Part shown: positions 34,228-41,933 of the stretch, one piece after another
How positions within the stretch are numbered: the first letter of the stretch is position 1
Layout: every line of letters starts with the position of its first letter
NCBI GenBank assembly: GCA_013289795.1
Contig: JABCZH010000009.1
Location: 1 to 64,000, forward strand
DNA from: Acidobacteriota bacterium
GTDB taxonomy: Bacteria; Acidobacteriota; Terriglobia; Terriglobales; Acidobacteriaceae
Direction: 5' to 3'
Length of the DNA stretch: 64,000 nucleotides
Made by a program: the position numbers and the translations under genes
Notes under the pieces: generated by a model
The model's database searches: none
Told to the model about the DNA's origin: nothing
The model's input: only the letters and a program-made list of their open reading frames with translations

Positions 34228-34601
34228 TCAGCGTCGATGCTAACGACGTGGATGGAATCTCCTTTTTCGTCCAGCGTTCCGCGCAGTTTGACCTTTAGAC
34301 CTACGAAGCGGCGGGGCAGGTCCTGGTTGTCGAGATGATAGACATGGCCTTTGGAGGCCAGCACGAATTTCCCTCCGAGTTGCGAGATGCAGTAGATGGA
34401 ACAAGTGGCGGCGGTGTGGCCGGCAGCGCCGGACTTGGACTTCAACATCTCTTCGTGCGATTTCGTCAGCGAGTGAACGTTGAAAGCGCACTGGCTGTCG
34501 GAAATCTCGCCTTTGAACGTAGCGGAACCCTGCTCGCCGGCGTAGGCGGTGAAGGCACAGAAGATGGTGAGGATTGAGATCCAGTTCTTGCGTATTCTCA
34601 T
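34224..34601 (-). CDS. Small secreted protein, OB-like, unknown function
   Basis: The 125-residue protein has a signal peptide (SILTIFCAFTAYA) and a beta-rich mature part: SATFKGEISDSQCAFNVHSL, a central CSIYCISQLGGKFVLAS cysteine cluster and the ending LRGTLDEKGDSIHVVSID. Cysteines in DSQC, TCS and YC suggest metal or disulfide sites. The C-terminal layout resembles the secreted protein at 21.77-22.08 kb. It lies 50 bp downstream of the cupredoxin gene on the same strand and may be the last gene of the porin/cytochrome/cupredoxin operon. Confidence 0.75.
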   Translation of the reverse strand: MRIRKNWISILTIFCAFTAYAGEQGSATFKGEISDSQCAFNVHSLTKSHEEMLKSKSGAAGHTAATCSIYCISQLGGKFVLASKGHVYHLDNQDLPRRFVGLKVKLRGTLDEKGDSIHVVSIDAD

Positions 34602-34650
34602 GAGTCCACTCCAGACACTGCGAGAAAGTGTACCGCAATGTTGAGAACGA

Positions 34651-35067
34651 TTAAGGTTCCACCACGAATCTCATGAACATGCCCTCATGATCCTCACTGC
34701 AAATGACGGTGCAAACCACTACGTAGTCGCCCGGCTCTTGTGGCGCCGTCATAGCAAATTCCTGAGTGCCGGGCTTGAGCAGGAGATCCCAGTCCGGAAC
34801 TTTAGTGCGGTCTTTGGCACGCAACAGCGAGAATCCGTGAATGAAGCCGTCGCGGTTGTGCGATTTTGCCTTTCGGGCGGTGATCCGAAGCAGAACCCGC
34901 TCACCCGCCTTCACAGAAATCTCAGGTGTTTTCTCGCCGGCGATTTTGTAACGACTGTCCTTGTCGGCCAGAATCTCTATGACACGAATCTTGTCGGAGG
35001 CTTGAGCGTGTGCCCAGCCGACCGTATAAACCGCAAGAACCACCCCCAGCAGAACCCTTGTGCTCAT
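34651..35067 (-). CDS. Secreted cupredoxin, CuA-like (cytochrome oxidase subunit II type)
   Basis: The 138-residue protein has a signal peptide and a single cupredoxin domain. The metal site C119-x3-C123-x3-H127-x2-M130 (VCTVICSEDHEGM) with an upstream H77 (FIHGFSL) matches the binuclear CuA centre of cytochrome c oxidase subunit II. There are no oxidase transmembrane helices, so it is probably a free periplasmic electron carrier or related to nitrous-oxide reductase CuA. The start at 35067 (ATG) was preferred over a TTG at 35091. It follows the monohaem cytochrome c gene by 27 bp. Confidence 0.85.
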   Translation of the reverse strand: MSTRVLLGVVLAVYTVGWAHAQASDKIRVIEILADKDSRYKIAGEKTPEISVKAGERVLLRITARKAKSHNRDGFIHGFSLLRAKDRTKVPDWDLLLKPGTQEFAMTAPQEPGDYVVVCTVICSEDHEGMFMRFVVEP

Positions 35068-35094
35068 GCGCGATGGCGTGTCCTGGTCCAACCC

Positions 35095-35391
35095 TTACTG
35101 GGTCATGTAGTAGAGGACGAACCGCATATCCTCGTCCGTGATTGTGGCTCGCACCCGCATGTGGCGCACGATGGTCGCCATCATGCGCGGCGGAAACTTG
35201 TGAGGTGCGGCATGACAGCGACCGCAATTGGCACGGAAGCGCTTTTCGCCTTCCAGTCGCATGGTGTCTGCATCTTGAACCTTGCTCACGGCGGGCGGGG
35301 CCGCGGCATTGCTGTTTCGCGGGGAGACGGCGGCAGAAGCGATGGAGAGCAGGGCCGCGATCGACAGCGTCGCGATCAGTTTCAGTCTCAT
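35095..35391 (-). CDS. Secreted monohaem cytochrome c
   Basis: The predicted 98 residues include a signal peptide (LIATLSIAALLSIASA) and one haem c site, C56-G-R-C59-H60. Downstream methionines (M70, M71, M78) are possible distal ligands, though the spacing is short for a class I cytochrome. Its ATG overlaps the stop of the porin gene (ATGA at 35391-35388), so it is translationally coupled to it. It likely exchanges electrons with the neighbouring CuA-like cupredoxin. Confidence 0.85.
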   Translation of the reverse strand: MRLKLIATLSIAALLSIASAAVSPRNSNAAAPPAVSKVQDADTMRLEGEKRFRANCGRCHAAPHKFPPRMMATIVRHMRVRATITDEDMRFVLYYMTQ

Positions 35392-36482
35392 TGCAACTCC
35401 GTTCGTCCGAGTGGCAAGGCAAAGCGGTAAGCTACGCCCACATTCCACAAGTTGAAGTTACCGTCAGCGCTGAATTGACGGCCGTAGCTGGCGGCGGCTT
35501 TGAGCCCATCCTGCAAGTAGTAGTTCAGGCCGAAGTCTGCTTCGTGGGTGTTGAGGGCGGGCAAGCCGTACTCTGCGGCATCGTCTTCAGTAATTTGTCC
35601 TGCAAAGAGTTGCTGTGCCCGGCCGACAGCTTCGGCGCGACGCATGAACTTGTTCCAGGTCCGTATCTGGCTGAGGCGATAAGCGGCTTCAATCCAATAA
35701 CCACTGCCCAGGTTGGAGCGGGCGTATTCCGAGCGCAAGTTCAGCGGCAGTGGGGTTGGCTGCCAGGCAAAGTGAAAGCCGAAACCGTTGTTGCGCCCTT
35801 TTTGCAGCAGTTTTTGCCAGGAAGCCCCGACCTCAATTCGTGGGCCGGGAAAGAACAGGCCTGCGCGGCCGCCGGCGGTGCGATCGGAATCCAAAGTGTT
35901 GTTGGTGCTCGAGACGGAGAAGTAGGTTGCATAGTTGAGATTGACTTTGGCATTCAGCGGGAACCCGCCGCGGAACATTGCGCCGTTACTGGAGCCGGTG
36001 CCGATGGGGAAAATCAGCGGCGTCGATTGCAGGTCGCGAATCCAGATGGGATACAGGCGCTCGTTGTAGATGCCAAAGGGCGTCAGGAATCGGCCAACGG
36101 TCACGGTCACGGAGGAGCTGACGATGTAGTCGGCCTGAAGGTAGTTCAGTTCTTTTCCGACCTGGCCGCCGTAAGGGCCGTCGCCCCAGTCCTTGCGCTG
36201 GAAGTCGCCTTCGAATTCGCCTCGGGCCTCGATCAGCCAATGGTCACCGAGGGGGACGAGAATTACCGGATTGATTTCCGAGACGATCTCAGCCTTGCCG
36301 GCCTGAACGTTGGTAAAGAAACCGGCGTTGCCAGTGAGGATCGGGACTGGGTTATCCGCGCTATAGGTTTGCGCGACGAGCAGCGTGGGAAAGACAAGAA
36401 CACCGAGAAATAGGGCGCACCTCCAGCGCGAGACCGGAGCCGGCGTCGACCGGTGGGCCAAAAACTTGGGAAGATACTGCAC
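35388..36482 (-). CDS. Outer-membrane porin-like protein
   Basis: The 364 residues have a signal region (CALFLGVLVFPTLLVAQ) and alternating beta-strands ending with an aromatic strand (WNVGVAYRFALPLGRTEL), as in phosphate-selective or maltoporin-like barrels. YIVSSSVTVTVGRFLTPFGIYNERLYP resembles porins found beside respiratory gene sets. The start is GTG at 36482. It leads an operon with a monohaem cytochrome c and a CuA-like cupredoxin, so it may admit a substrate for a periplasmic or extracellular redox process. The specific solute is unknown. Confidence 0.75.
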   Translation of the reverse strand: MQYLPKFLAHRSTPAPVSRWRCALFLGVLVFPTLLVAQTYSADNPVPILTGNAGFFTNVQAGKAEIVSEINPVILVPLGDHWLIEARGEFEGDFQRKDWGDGPYGGQVGKELNYLQADYIVSSSVTVTVGRFLTPFGIYNERLYPIWIRDLQSTPLIFPIGTGSSNGAMFRGGFPLNAKVNLNYATYFSVSSTNNTLDSDRTAGGRAGLFFPGPRIEVGASWQKLLQKGRNNGFGFHFAWQPTPLPLNLRSEYARSNLGSGYWIEAAYRLSQIRTWNKFMRRAEAVGRAQQLFAGQITEDDAAEYGLPALNTHEADFGLNYYLQDGLKAAASYGRQFSADGNFNLWNVGVAYRFALPLGRTELQ

Positions 36483-36657
36483 CGCACTTCCTCACTTCCT
36501 GCTGCTGGTGGAGTTATTGTCCAATGTCTTGGGGCGAAGGACAAAGATAACGGAAGTAACTGTGCCGCATTGATATACGAGCCGCAATAGTTTCGAGAAA
36601 CTTCACACTCACGAACTGCACACTGGCGCGTCTAAGCTGTGTCTGACCGGAGGAACT

Positions 36658-37536
36658 ATGAACCGCCAACGCCGACACGCCGCCTGGATGGGAGCGATTC
36701 TGGGTTTGTTTTGTGCGCTGCTTTATGCCGCCGAGGCCAACGCCAAGGATTATGGAAAGCTGACCGAGGAGTTCCATCACACCTATGCGCTGGGCACCGG
36801 AGGCCGCGTGGAACTCGACAACATCAACGGCGCCGTCCACATTACGGCCTGGGACCAGAACGAGGTCAAAGTTGACGCGGTGAAGTATGCGAACACCAAG
36901 GAGCGGATGGACGAAGCCGAGATCGAAGTGGAAAGCGGGAGCAGCTACGTATCCATCCGCACCAAATATCGAGATCACAACCATACCTGGGACAGGGATG
37001 GCTGGAACAATCCGGCGAGTGTGGAGTACACGATCACCGTCCCTAGAAACGCCCGGTTGGATGAAATCAAACTGATCAACGGGCCGCTGGACATTCATGG
37101 CGTGGCAGGCGAGGTGCGCGCATCGTGCATCAACGGACGCATGACGGCGCAGGGGTTGCAGGGCCGGGTCAAACTGGAATCGGTGAACAGCCGGATGGAC
37201 GTGCAGTTCGACCGTCTTAGTAATTCACCGGTCGAGCTTTCGTCGGTGAATGGTGGAATCGAACTGACATTGCCCTCAGACGCTAAGGCGGAGGTAGAAG
37301 CATCGACCGTATCTGGGAGCATAGAAGATGAGTTCGGGCTGCACGTCAACAATCATCGTTATGTTGGACACGACCTGCGTGGAGAGTTGGGGAGCGGCGG
37401 GCCGCGAATCGAGCTTTCCAATGTGAATGGGCGAATCGAGATACGGCACGCCAACGACGGACGGGCGTTAAGTACGGCGAAGGACCTCAGTAGCCGCGAT
37501 CGGGATGACGATAGAGATGACGACGATGAGATCTGA
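36658..37536 (+). CDS. DUF4097-like secreted beta-helix protein with charged tail
   Basis: This 292-residue protein has a signal peptide ending near AEANAKD, then repeated beta-helix units of the DUF4097/adhesin type: GGRVELDNINGAVHITAWD, IKLINGPLDIHGVAG, VKLESVNSRMDVQF and RIELSNVNGRIEI. It ends in an unusual Asp/Arg repeat (DRDDDRDDDDE), which may bind metal or polymer. The ATG at 36658 has GGAGGA just upstream. DUF4097 proteins often accompany anti-sigma or stress genes; none is adjacent here. Confidence 0.82.
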   Translation: MNRQRRHAAWMGAILGLFCALLYAAEANAKDYGKLTEEFHHTYALGTGGRVELDNINGAVHITAWDQNEVKVDAVKYANTKERMDEAEIEVESGSSYVSIRTKYRDHNHTWDRDGWNNPASVEYTITVPRNARLDEIKLINGPLDIHGVAGEVRASCINGRMTAQGLQGRVKLESVNSRMDVQFDRLSNSPVELSSVNGGIELTLPSDAKAEVEASTVSGSIEDEFGLHVNNHRYVGHDLRGELGSGGPRIELSNVNGRIEIRHANDGRALSTAKDLSSRDRDDDRDDDDEI

Positions 37537-37602
37537 GAGAGTGTCCCGAAAAACAGGTTCCTCGACACATCTTTAGAACCGCCACAGCATTAACACTGAC
37601 GC

Positions 37603-37627
37603 ACGGGCGAGGACGCCCGCGCCTACA
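37603..37627. repeat. Dispersed stem-loop repeat, copy 2
   Basis: ACGGGCGAGGACGCCCGCGC then CTACA matches the copy at 29633-29657 except for one loop base and one compensatory stem pair (GGGCG/CGCCC here, GAGCG/CGCTC there). It lies at the 3' end of the gabT-like gene. Confidence 0.7.
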
Positions 37628-37628
37628 T

Positions 37629-38924
37629 TTACACCGCTGCGGGTTGGGCCACTTCCTGAAGGGCTGACGCAAAAGCGCTGATGGCCTGGTCAATTTGCTG
37701 CCGGGTGATGATCAACGCTGGCTGAAAACGAATCACGTTGCCGTAGACGCCGCCGACACCCACCAACACTCCACTCTTCAGCAGAGCGTCGCGGATCGCC
37801 TCAGCTTCAGCAGTTGCGGGGGTCAGCTTTTCGTCTTTCACCAGTTCAACACCGATCATAAGGCCCAAGCCGCGAATGTCCCCGATGATGGGATTCTGCT
37901 TCTGCAACTCGCGTAACTTCGACATGGCGTAATAGCCGGTTTCAGCGGCTCGCGCAGGCAGATTCTCTTTCTGCATGAAGTCGATGTTGGCGAGCGCAGC
38001 GGCGCAGGAAACTGGGTTGCCTCCGAAAGTCGAAAGATGGTCGCCGGGCTTAAAGGCAGCGGCGATCTCTGGCCGTGTACTGAATGCGCTTAGTGGGAAA
38101 CCGTCGGCGATGCCTTTGGCAGTGACCAGAATATCGGGATCGACACCGTAATGCTCGTAAGCGAACATCTTGCCGGTCCGGCCGAAGCCGGATTGGACTT
38201 CGTCGGCGATGAATAGGATCCCGTGCTGGTCGAGGATTTGCTTTACTTCTTTGAAGTAATTCGACGGCGGCACGATGATGCCGCCTTCACCCATCACTGG
38301 CTCGGCAATGAATGCGGCTACGTCGGCAGAAGTGGCGAAACGGATCACATCGTCGATCGAGCGGGCACATTGGCGCCCACATTCTTCGGGATCGGTGCGC
38401 CACTGCGAACGGTAAGCGTACGGCGCGGGTGCAAAAGCCACGCCGGAAGCGTAGGGACCGCCGCGCTTCTTGCGTCCCTGGTTGCCGGTAATGCTGAGGG
38501 TTCCCCAACTGCGTCCGTGGAAACTGGCGTGGAGAGCGATGAATTCATGTTTGCCAGTGTAAAGACGCGCCAACTTCATGGCGCCTTCAATAGCCTCGGC
38601 GCCACTATTGCCGAAGAAAGTCTTGGTGAGGCCGCGGGGAGCGATGTGGGCGATTTTCTCCGCGAGATCAGCGACCGGCTGCACATGGTAGATGTAGGAC
38701 GAGCAGTGGACGAGCTTGTCCATCTGGGCCTTGGCGGCGGCGACGACTTGGGGATTGTTGTGGCCGGCGTTAACCACGGAAATACCGGCAAAGCAGTCGA
38801 GGTACTCGCGGCCGTTGACATCGGTGACGGTGGCACCACTTGCATGATCAATGACGATGGGCACAACCGACTTCATGAAGCCGGTCATTACGTAGTCTTT
38901 GTATTTTTGGATGGTGTCTGACAT
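37629..38924 (-). CDS. Class III aminotransferase (4-aminobutyrate aminotransferase-like)
   Basis: This PLP enzyme of 431 residues transfers the terminal amino group of an omega-amino acid such as GABA or beta-alanine. It shows FFGNSGAEAIEGAMKLARLYTG, the cofactor aspartate segment IADEVQSGFGRTG, and the Schiff-base lysine in ILVTAKGIADGFPLSAF. Its sequence is closest in feel to GabT/4-aminobutyrate-type enzymes. It is the last gene of the leftward polyamine operon, separated from the MMSDH-type gene by a perfect 29-bp inverted repeat that could reduce its expression relative to upstream genes. Confidence 0.88.
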   Translation of the reverse strand: MSDTIQKYKDYVMTGFMKSVVPIVIDHASGATVTDVNGREYLDCFAGISVVNAGHNNPQVVAAAKAQMDKLVHCSSYIYHVQPVADLAEKIAHIAPRGLTKTFFGNSGAEAIEGAMKLARLYTGKHEFIALHASFHGRSWGTLSITGNQGRKKRGGPYASGVAFAPAPYAYRSQWRTDPEECGRQCARSIDDVIRFATSADVAAFIAEPVMGEGGIIVPPSNYFKEVKQILDQHGILFIADEVQSGFGRTGKMFAYEHYGVDPDILVTAKGIADGFPLSAFSTRPEIAAAFKPGDHLSTFGGNPVSCAAALANIDFMQKENLPARAAETGYYAMSKLRELQKQNPIIGDIRGLGLMIGVELVKDEKLTPATAEAEAIRDALLKSGVLVGVGGVYGNVIRFQPALIITRQQIDQAISAFASALQEVAQPAAV

Positions 38925-38940
38925 GAATACCTCTTTTGTC

Positions 38941-39008
38941 TCTGTGAACCTCTGTGTCCCCTGTGGTTATGGTTTTTCTTAACCACAGGGGACACAGAGG
39001 TTCACAGA
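38941..39008. repeat. Perfect 29-bp inverted repeat of the CCACAGAGG family, copy 5
   Basis: TCTGTGAACCTCTGTGTCCC continues to GGTTA (38941-38969) and is exactly complementary to 38980-39008 (TAACCACAGGGGACACAGAG...), with a 10-nt loop. It is the longest and only perfect pair among the family copies. It fills the gap between the MMSDH-type gene and the gabT-like gene and would form a very stable hairpin in their transcript, either a terminator-like attenuator or a processing site. Confidence 0.85.
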
Positions 39009-39018
39009 AAAAACCAAT

Positions 39019-40509
39019 TCAGAATTTCCGCGAATGTTCTTTTGCCCAGCGTTCTACCACCACTTTTTTCTCTGTATAGAACTCAACCGCGTCGCGGCCC
39101 TGGCCGTGCATGATTCCGAAGAAGCTATCTTTCCAGCCACTGAAGGGGAAATAGGCCATGGGTGCAGCGACTCCGATGTTGATGCCGATATTACCTGCCG
39201 GGGCCTCATAGCGGAAACGCCGCGCGGCTGCACCGCTCGAAGTAAATAGCGACGCCTGGTTGCCGTAGGGACTGCGCTCAAGGAATGCCAGGGCTTCGTC
39301 CATGCCGTCGGCGTGGATCAGGCTGAGGACTGGGCCGAAGATTTCAGTGTCGGCAAGTTCACTGGTGGCAGGCAGATTGTCGAGAATGGTCGGCTTCACG
39401 AAGTTTCCGGCCTCGTATTTGGGGATCTTGGCGCTACGGCCGTCGAGCAGGACTTTCGCGCCCTGCTTCGCGCCGGTTGCGATAAGAGATTCGACTCGCG
39501 ATTTGCTCTTAGGAGTGATGACCGGCCCCATTTGCACGCCGTCGTCAAGGCCGATGCCGACGCGCAGGTTTGCAGCAGCTTCGGTGATGGCGTCACGAAA
39601 CGTTTTCTGCGCCTCGCCCACAGTCACAGCGACCGACACCGCCAGGCAACGCTGACCGGCGCATCCGAAGGCGCTGTCACTAATGATTTGAGTAGCCATG
39701 GCCATGTCCGCGTCGGGGAGAACGATGACGTGATTCTTAGCGCCGCCCTGGCATTGCGCGCGCTTGCCGTTCGCTCCCGATCGCGCGTAGACGTGTCGCG
39801 CTACTGGGGTTGAGCCTACAAAACTAATCGCTCGAACCTTGGGATGATCGAGCAGCGCGTTGACCACGTCCTTGCCGCCGTTCACCAGGTTGACCACCCC
39901 CTTGGGCAGGCCAGTTTGCTCCAGCAGTTCGAAGGCGCGGCGCATGGTGAGGGGCACGCGCTCGGAAGGCTTCAAGATAAAAGTGTTGCCGCAGGCGACG
40001 GCGTAAGGCAGAAACCAGAACGGAATCATGCCGGGGAAATTGAAAGGGGTGATGGCAGCGACCACGCCGAGCGGCTGGCGAATCATGAATTCATCGATGC
40101 CGCGAGCCACGTCTTCGAGGTTGTAGCCTTGCATCATCATCGGAATGCCGCAGGCAACTTCGACGTTTTCGATGGCGCGACGCAGTTCGGCTTTGCCCTC
40201 GGCGAAGGTCTTGCCATTTTCTCGGGTGATGATGCGGCCCAGTTCGTCGATATGATCTTCGAGAAGCTGCTTGAGTCTGAACAAAGGCTGGATGCGGTCT
40301 TCGGGCGGTGTGCGACGCCATTCGGGATAAGCGGCAGCGGCAGCATCCACAGCCGAGGCGACCTCGGCGGCGCTTGAGAGTGGAGTTTGGGCGATAGTTT
40401 CGCCGGTGGCCGGATTGGTGACATCGAGCCATTCGGAGGCGCGCGATTCGACCCAGCGGCCGTCGATGAAGTTCGGGACCTTGGTTGTTGGAGGTGCGGC
40501 GACCGGCAT
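39019..40509 (-). CDS. mmsA: CoA-acylating methylmalonate/malonate-semialdehyde dehydrogenase
   Basis: The 496-residue enzyme oxidises malonate or methylmalonate semialdehyde to acetyl- or propionyl-CoA with NAD+. It has the MMSDH form of the conserved block, QCQGGAKNH, where hydrolytic aldehyde dehydrogenases have a glutamate in ELGGK. The catalytic cysteine lies in [36 protein letters not shown] is also typical. In this operon it would convert malonate semialdehyde from beta-alanine to acetyl-CoA, the exit of the pathway. The start at 40509 is 18 bp after the upstream aminotransferase gene. Confidence 0.92.
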   Translation of the reverse strand: MPVAAPPTTKVPNFIDGRWVESRASEWLDVTNPATGETIAQTPLSSAAEVASAVDAAAAAYPEWRRTPPEDRIQPLFRLKQLLEDHIDELGRIITRENGKTFAEGKAELRRAIENVEVACGIPMMMQGYNLEDVARGIDEFMIRQPLGVVAAITPFNFPGMIPFWFLPYAVACGNTFILKPSERVPLTMRRAFELLEQTGLPKGVVNLVNGGKDVVNALLDHPKVRAISFVGSTPVARHVYARSGANGKRAQCQGGAKNHVIVLPDADMAMATQIISDSAFGCAGQRCLAVSVAVTVGEAQKTFRDAITEAAANLRVGIGLDDGVQMGPVITPKSKSRVESLIATGAKQGAKVLLDGRSAKIPKYEAGNFVKPTILDNLPATSELADTEIFGPVLSLIHADGMDEALAFLERSPYGNQASLFTSSGAAARRFRYEAPAGNIGINIGVAAPMAYFPFSGWKDSFFGIMHGQGRDAVEFYTEKKVVVERWAKEHSRKF

Positions 40510-40527
40510 AGATGAATAATCTCCGTT

Positions 40528-41889
40528 TTACGTGACTTGGGCCACGGCACCCTGGCGCTCGCTAACCATCTGCAATGCGGCTTCAAGCACGTCAAGCGCC
40601 TCGTCCATTTGCTCGTCAGTGACGACTAGCGGCACCAGCACGCGAATGACGTTGGAATACGACCCGGCAGTGATCGTAATCAGTCCATGCTCGTAGCAGT
40701 ATTGGGTTATCTTCTTGGTCTCATCGGCCGCGGGTTCGCGCGCCTCGGCCGATTTGACCAGTTCGATGGCCTGCATGCCGCCCAGGCCGCGGACATCGCC
40801 GACGAGGGCCCAGCGCTTCTGCCATGCTTTTGCGCGCTTCTGAAAGTGGCTCCCTATTTCGTTGGCGCGGCGCAAGAGATTTTCACGGTCGAACATATCC
40901 AGCACGGCGAGCGCGGCTGCGCAGGAAACTGGGTTGCCAGCAAACGTACCGCCCAGGCCGCCAGGGCCAGGTGCGTCCATGATTTCGGCGCGTCCGGTGA
41001 TGGCCGCCAGGGGTAATCCGCCGCCGAGTGACTTGGCTGAGACCAGAATGTCCGGCTCAATCCCGTAATGCTCGCTCGCAAACAGTGTTCCGGTGCGGCC
41101 GAAACCGCTTTGCACTTCGTCGGCGATGAACAGTACGCCGTGCTTGCGGCAAATGTCGATCAGCACGCAGAAGTAATCCGGCGGCGGCACGACGAATCCG
41201 CCCTCACCCAACACCGGTTCGGCGATCACGGCAGCGACATCCTCCGATGCGACCACGCGCTTGAAGGTGTCTTCCAAATGACGCGCACAGAAGAGATCGC
41301 ACGAGGGATACTTCAACGAATAGGAACAGCGATAGCAGTACGCATAAGGAATGCGGTAAACGTCACCGGGGAACGGAGCAAAGCCAGCCTTGTAAGGATG
41401 AGTCTTGCTGGTGAGGGCGAGAGTCATCATGGTCCGGCCGTGGAAGGCGTCCTCGAAGGCGATGATCCCCGTGCGGCCGGTGTGCGCACGCGCGATTTTA
41501 ACGGCGTTCTCGACCGCCTCGGCGCCGGAGTTTACGAAGAAAGTCTTCTTGGGAAACTTGCCGGGCGTGACCTCGTTCATACGCTCGGCCAGGCGAACGT
41601 AGTTTTCATACGGCGTGACCTGGACACAGGTGTGCAGGAAGTTGTCAAGTTGCTCGCGAATAGCGGAAAGCACTGGTTCCTGCCGATGGCCAACATTGAT
41701 GCAGCCAATGCCCCCGGCGAAGTCGATGTAACGATTGCCATCCACGTCCTCCAGCCAGGCGTCTTGGGCATTGGCTACATACACCGGGGTACCGTGAGAC
41801 AGGCCGCGGGGGACGGCGGTAGCCCGGCGTTCGGCCAGCGCTTTCGATTTCGGGCCGGGGATCGTGGTTCGCAGTTGAATGATCGGCAT
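40528..41889 (-). CDS. Class III aminotransferase, GabT-like, second copy
   Basis: The 453 residues include FFVNSGAEAVENAVKIARAHTG, FIADEVQSGFGRTG and the PLP lysine in ILVSAKSLGGGLPLAAI. The N-terminal ELRTTIPGPKSKALAERR-like segment (RTTIPGPKSKALAERRATA) is a hallmark of GabT/GoaG-type 4-aminobutyrate transaminases. With the gene at 37.6-38.9 kb and the GSAM-like gene at 44.9 kb it makes three class III enzymes in one operon, suggesting more than one amine or omega-amino-acid substrate. It is followed at 18 bp by the MMSDH-type gene. Confidence 0.9.
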   Translation of the reverse strand: MPIIQLRTTIPGPKSKALAERRATAVPRGLSHGTPVYVANAQDAWLEDVDGNRYIDFAGGIGCINVGHRQEPVLSAIREQLDNFLHTCVQVTPYENYVRLAERMNEVTPGKFPKKTFFVNSGAEAVENAVKIARAHTGRTGIIAFEDAFHGRTMMTLALTSKTHPYKAGFAPFPGDVYRIPYAYCYRCSYSLKYPSCDLFCARHLEDTFKRVVASEDVAAVIAEPVLGEGGFVVPPPDYFCVLIDICRKHGVLFIADEVQSGFGRTGTLFASEHYGIEPDILVSAKSLGGGLPLAAITGRAEIMDAPGPGGLGGTFAGNPVSCAAALAVLDMFDRENLLRRANEIGSHFQKRAKAWQKRWALVGDVRGLGGMQAIELVKSAEAREPAADETKKITQYCYEHGLITITAGSYSNVIRVLVPLVVTDEQMDEALDVLEAALQMVSERQGAVAQVT

Positions 41890-41896
41890 TAGGATA

Positions 41897-41930
41897 AGTT
41901 TCCAGTTTCCAGTTTCTAGTTTCTAGAATT
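41897..41930. repeat. Short degenerate tandem TTTCCAG/TTTCTAG repeat
   Basis: GTTTCCAGTTTCCAGTTTCTAG and a further TTTCTAGAATTC unit are reiterated in the gap before the aminotransferase gene at 41.9 kb. A similar GGTTCTCAGTTCTCAGTTAG occurs near 57.38 kb. Such strings appear to be non-coding filler repeats. Confidence 0.55.
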
Positions 41931-41933
41931 CTC

